Source: JANLIQ01 sp964362925
GTDB taxonomy: Bacteria > Patescibacteriota > UBA1384 > 2-12-FULL-50-11
Direction: 5' to 3'
Assembly (NCBI GenBank): GCA_964362925.1
Contig: CAYIGA010000018.1
Location: 1-13,896, forward strand
Length of the DNA: 13,896 nt
Part shown: positions 11,519 through 13,896 of the stretch, in pieces
Numbering within the stretch: the first letter of the stretch is position 1
Layout of the letters: every line of letters begins with the position of its first letter
Made by a program: the position numbers and the translations under genes
Notes under the pieces: model-generated
What the model was told of the DNA's origin: nothing
Database searches by the model: none
What the model saw: the letters and a program-made list of their open reading frames with translations, nothing else

Positions 11519-12847
11519 TTATCTTTCCCGAACTAATTTGTAGAAACCGAGACCGAGCAGAATCAAGCCGGCCACCAGCGCTAAAATCAAGTTAATCGTC
11601 TTTTGGTCGAATTTAATGGCCAGGAAAGATTGACCGGAATTGACTACAGAATTATCGAGCGGGGGATCGAATACGGCAGTAACGCCTGCTAACTTTTGAC
11701 CATCAAGTAATAAGAGATAACGAACAGTCTGTGACTTGGCTGAAAACGAGCCGAGTGTCGCTTGATAGAGGCCAGCCACTTCGCTGAATTTGGTCGCCGA
11801 AACCGGCTCGTTATCAACTTGCAACTGCGGCGCCAGACCGCCGACAATTTTGTTGTCTCGGTCGAATAAGACCGCGTAAGCAGTGGCGCTAGTGACCGCG
11901 CCAGTCGGGAAGATAGTCAGCTCGGCCCGGTCGACAGTATTGGCAGAGCTTATTACTGGTAACTCGAAACTTTTGACTTGCCCCAAAACGCGGTTGGTCG
12001 CGTTATCGTCAACGGCCTCGACTTGATAAAAATAACGTTGACCTGAATTTAAGCCGGCAATTCGAATCGCCGCTTGATCGACTCGAGTCGAATAATCAGC
12101 CCGATTACCGAAGGCCAATGACTGGCCAAAGGCGACCGAGATTCTGGAAGGATGTTCAAGACGAACCAAAATTACCGCTGAATTGGCTGTTAATATTTGC
12201 GAGGTCGAGATAATTCGTTGACTCGAAAACCCCAGCTTATCCCCGGTGAAGACGGCGTCAATTATTGGCTTATCGTCCTCTGGAGTGACGGTCGTCGCTT
12301 GGCTGGTGACGCGAACTTGAGTGTTAACGATCGTCTCGACGATGTTCTCGACTCCTTTGGTGCCCGGGGCGCCAAAGACAGCTAGCATTGTCAGAGCGGG
12401 CGTAAGGGTTAGGTTGGTCGATCCTTCCTCTAGGGTCGTAAATTTAAGCAAGGCTAAATTCAGCCCCGAACTGGCCTTGTCAATCAAAGCTCCTGGCTCC
12501 AACGGCACCATCACAAGGAAAAGTTTGCCGCTCCCAACCTTAGAAAAAACTTGTTTCCAGAGAGCCGCCGGTTGGCTACTGGCGAGCTTCAAGATTTTAG
12601 GATCAAAGTTTACCTCCAGCTGGACGCCAGACATATTAACCGCCGCCGACAGATCGGCCAAGACATTAACACTGACAGTTGTGCCCGGCTTGGCCTGAAC
12701 GGTCAATTGGCTAAAATAGACTGTTGCGCCCGCGGAGGCGGCTTTGAAAACAATTCGGCCTAAGACGACCGAACCGACCAGAAGAACGAGTATCACCAAA
12801 CTAACCAGAAAGAAAGCAATTTGGGTTGAAACAAAACGACGGTTCAT
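11519..12847 (-). CDS. membrane-anchored cohesin-domain protein
   Basis: 442 residues. In order: an N-terminal membrane helix (about 11-34); a cohesin-type domain (about 43-180) with KPGTTVSVNVLAD, GVQLEVNFDPKILKL and the ALLKFTTLEEGSTNLTLT block typical of cohesins; a fibronectin-III-like domain (about 200-300) with the GLNSGQRYFYQVEAVD turn; an Ig-like beta domain (about 308-400); and a C-terminal membrane helix (about 417-437) with an arginine-rich end. Cohesins bind dockerins through calcium-dependent contacts. I chose the ATG at 12845-12847, which overlaps the upstream stop as TAATG; an ATG four codons earlier is possible. The upstream gene encodes a dockerin, so the two products probably bind each other outside the membrane. 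Confidence 0.85.
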   Translation of the reverse strand: MNRRFVSTQIAFFLVSLVILVLLVGSVVLGRIVFKAASAGATVYFSQLTVQAKPGTTVSVNVLADLSAAVNMSGVQLEVNFDPKILKLASSQPAALWKQVFSKVGSGKLFLVMVPLEPGALIDKASSGLNLALLKFTTLEEGSTNLTLTPALTMLAVFGAPGTKGVENIVETIVNTQVRVTSQATTVTPEDDKPIIDAVFTGDKLGFSSQRIISTSQILTANSAVILVRLEHPSRISVAFGQSLAFGNRADYSTRVDQAAIRIAGLNSGQRYFYQVEAVDDNATNRVLGQVKSFELPVISSANTVDRAELTIFPTGAVTSATAYAVLFDRDNKIVGGLAPQLQVDNEPVSATKFSEVAGLYQATLGSFSAKSQTVRYLLLLDGQKLAGVTAVFDPPLDNSVVNSGQSFLAIKFDQKTINLILALVAGLILLGLGFYKLVRER

Positions 12848-13446
12848 TACTGACCCCATCTCTGGCCGTCGGGTCGGTTGACGCCGGCGCGACGATTGAT
12901 TCTTGTCAAACTTAAATCCAAGACACTGACCTTTTTGTCTTGGTCAAGATCGCTTGGGGAAATCTGGGCTGTTTCATGACTAGAGAGGGCGACGACAACA
13001 GCGTTTTCGTCAGTTGAGTCGATAATATTGTCACCGTTGACATCGCCCAAGCTAGGAGCGTATTGATAGCGACCTTTCAGCGAGTCGATCTGAACGCGAA
13101 AAGCCAACATTCCTGGAATTTTGACGAAGATTAGACGCGGCAGAGCGTCCCCCAGTCCCGAAAGTTTATCTAAAGTGATATAGCGACACTCATCAATCGC
13201 CACCGTTGTGTCGATTAATATTTTTAGGGTTTTAACATTCAGGTCGGTTGCGACGACCGCGGCCAAACGCGGGCAGGACTGGTCGGGAAGATTAGTTAGC
13301 TCAATTGTGCCGCTTTGACCTTGATTAGAGTTTGGGGTCGTCAGAACATAAGTCGCCATTATGACCAAGACCACGACCAGAGTTAGGGCAAAAATGTTCC
13401 TGGCAAAGCTGGCTTGATGACCGAAAAAAGTGATTTTAAAACCCAT
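12847..13446 (-). CDS. membrane-anchored dockerin-type protein
   Basis: 199 residues. One membrane helix (about 16-35) is followed by an extracellular part of unknown fold (about 45-130) with two cysteines (58 and 87), then a C-terminal dockerin type I module. Two calcium loops are visible: D135-x-N137-x-D139-x-I-I-D143-x-x-D146 and D166-x-D168-x-D170-x-x-V-S174-x-x-D177. The usual Leu/Arg-rich helix follows the second (DLSLTRINRRAG). Dockerins dock onto cohesin domains; the next gene supplies one. Its stop shares a base with that gene's ATG. No Shine-Dalgarno site is seen before the ATG at 13446. The role of the N-terminal domain is unknown. Confidence 0.85.
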   Translation of the reverse strand: MGFKITFFGHQASFARNIFALTLVVVLVIMATYVLTTPNSNQGQSGTIELTNLPDQSCPRLAAVVATDLNVKTLKILIDTTVAIDECRYITLDKLSGLGDALPRLIFVKIPGMLAFRVQIDSLKGRYQYAPSLGDVNGDNIIDSTDENAVVVALSSHETAQISPSDLDQDKKVSVLDLSLTRINRRAGVNRPDGQRWGQ

Positions 13447-13523
13447 GGCAGTTTTCAGATTACCACGTCGACTTCGCCTTGCGAAGGAGAATAACAGCCT
13501 TCTTTGACCGTTTGACTTTGTTT

Positions 13524-13793
13524 CTAGTCGTCCGCCGACCGATCGAACCTAAATTTAATGACCGCAAACCAGACTATTAGTAACACCCCTACCAGGATAC
13601 TGTTAACAATAATAAAGTCGCCGAGCGGGATGGCTGACTGACAGTCTTTAGGTAGACAGTCGATACTTGTTTGGGCGTTCAAGGCAAATTGACGAACGTA
13701 CAAGAAAACTAAGGTCAAGTTTGCCAGAAAGATGATAACAACCGAGGTCGTGAGATAACCAACAACAAAACGGCCCATCGATATTTTTAGCAT
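13524..13793 (-). CDS. two-helix membrane protein
   Basis: 89 residues from the ATG at 13793, or 84 from the ATG at 13778. Two membrane helices (about 9-32 and 57-79) flank an outside loop with two cysteines (IDCLPKDCQS) that could form a disulfide. A basic C-terminal end (KFRFDRSADD) follows. I recognise no family. The frame is open up to 13850, but that part runs through a GTCGCC/GGCGAC hairpin repeat (13804-13819), so I prefer a later start. TATGCT (13794-13789, minus) is a candidate -10 box ten bases before ATG 13778. It precedes the dockerin gene by 77 bases on the same strand and may be the first gene of the operon. Confidence 0.65.
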   Translation of the reverse strand: MLKISMGRFVVGYLTTSVVIIFLANLTLVFLYVRQFALNAQTSIDCLPKDCQSAIPLGDFIIVNSILVGVLLIVWFAVIKFRFDRSADD

Positions 13794-13803
13794 ACACCGT
13801 ATA

Positions 13804-13868
13804 GTCGCCGGTAGGCGACTTCGACGAAGAAATTTCATCCCTTCGTCCATAGCGAGCGGTGAAACCGC
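13804..13868. repeat. two small hairpins at the window edge
   Basis: GTCGCC-GGTA-GGCGAC (13804-13819) and GCGGT-GAA-ACCGC (13856-13868). The first resembles the hairpin at 403-418. They look like short dispersed intergenic palindromes, and I see no gene in 13794-13896. Confidence 0.5.
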
Positions 13869-13896
13869 GAGCTTTACGAGGCGTATCCCGCCGACT

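Noticed and set aside
1..13896. CRISPR array, insertion sequence with transposase, rRNA genes
   Set aside because: No regularly spaced repeats, no transposase or integrase frames and no rRNA sequence were seen.

Overview
This window most likely comes from a candidate-phyla-radiation bacterium (Patescibacteria) or another bacterium with a reduced genome. That is an inference. It rests on compact genes with many small single-helix membrane proteins, tRNA genes that do not encode the 3' CCA, few Shine-Dalgarno sites with several genes starting right after a -10 box, an unusually short HU protein, and a cohesin/dockerin pair beside a MurJ-type flippase. The standard genetic code fits: TGA ends the HU gene, TAG ends lepA and the ZIP gene, and no in-frame TGA has to be read through.

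Left part (1-1180) is almost entirely RNA. On the minus strand there is a complete tRNA-Pro(CGG), an isolated tRNA 3' half and two tRNA 5' halves, each 5' half followed by two strong hairpins. On the plus strand a promoter at 506-533 leads into an unidentified, highly structured RNA candidate (541-835), then a tRNA-Arg(CCT). Next come an arm-less HU-like gene and rny (RNase Y), both minus, with a good promoter for rny at 3150-3178.

Middle part (3249-7100) is mostly plus strand. It has two tandem, similar small membrane proteins, a four-helix membrane protein, tRNA-Pro(TGG), a DUF192 exported protein, an alkyltransferase-like DNA-damage protein divergent from a ZIP metal transporter, another small multi-helix protein, tRNA-Gly(TCC), and an anchored low-complexity surface protein.

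Right-middle part (7092-9600) is lepA (EF4) with a hicB-hicA toxin-antitoxin module immediately downstream. The module lies between two 45-bp copies of the 3' end of lepA, as if a tiny element had inserted there and regenerated the gene end. The lepA leader holds three copies of one 11-mer in alternating orientation, which could form two mutually exclusive hairpins around the start codon.

Right end (9795-13793, minus) looks like one cell-envelope operon. In transcription order it has a two-helix membrane protein, a membrane-anchored dockerin protein, a membrane-anchored cohesin protein, murJ and a 50-residue single-helix protein overlapping the end of murJ. Start/stop overlaps (TAATG, TAAATG) suggest coupled translation. 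A cohesin/dockerin pair beside the lipid II flippase suggests a two-part surface assembly tied to the envelope.
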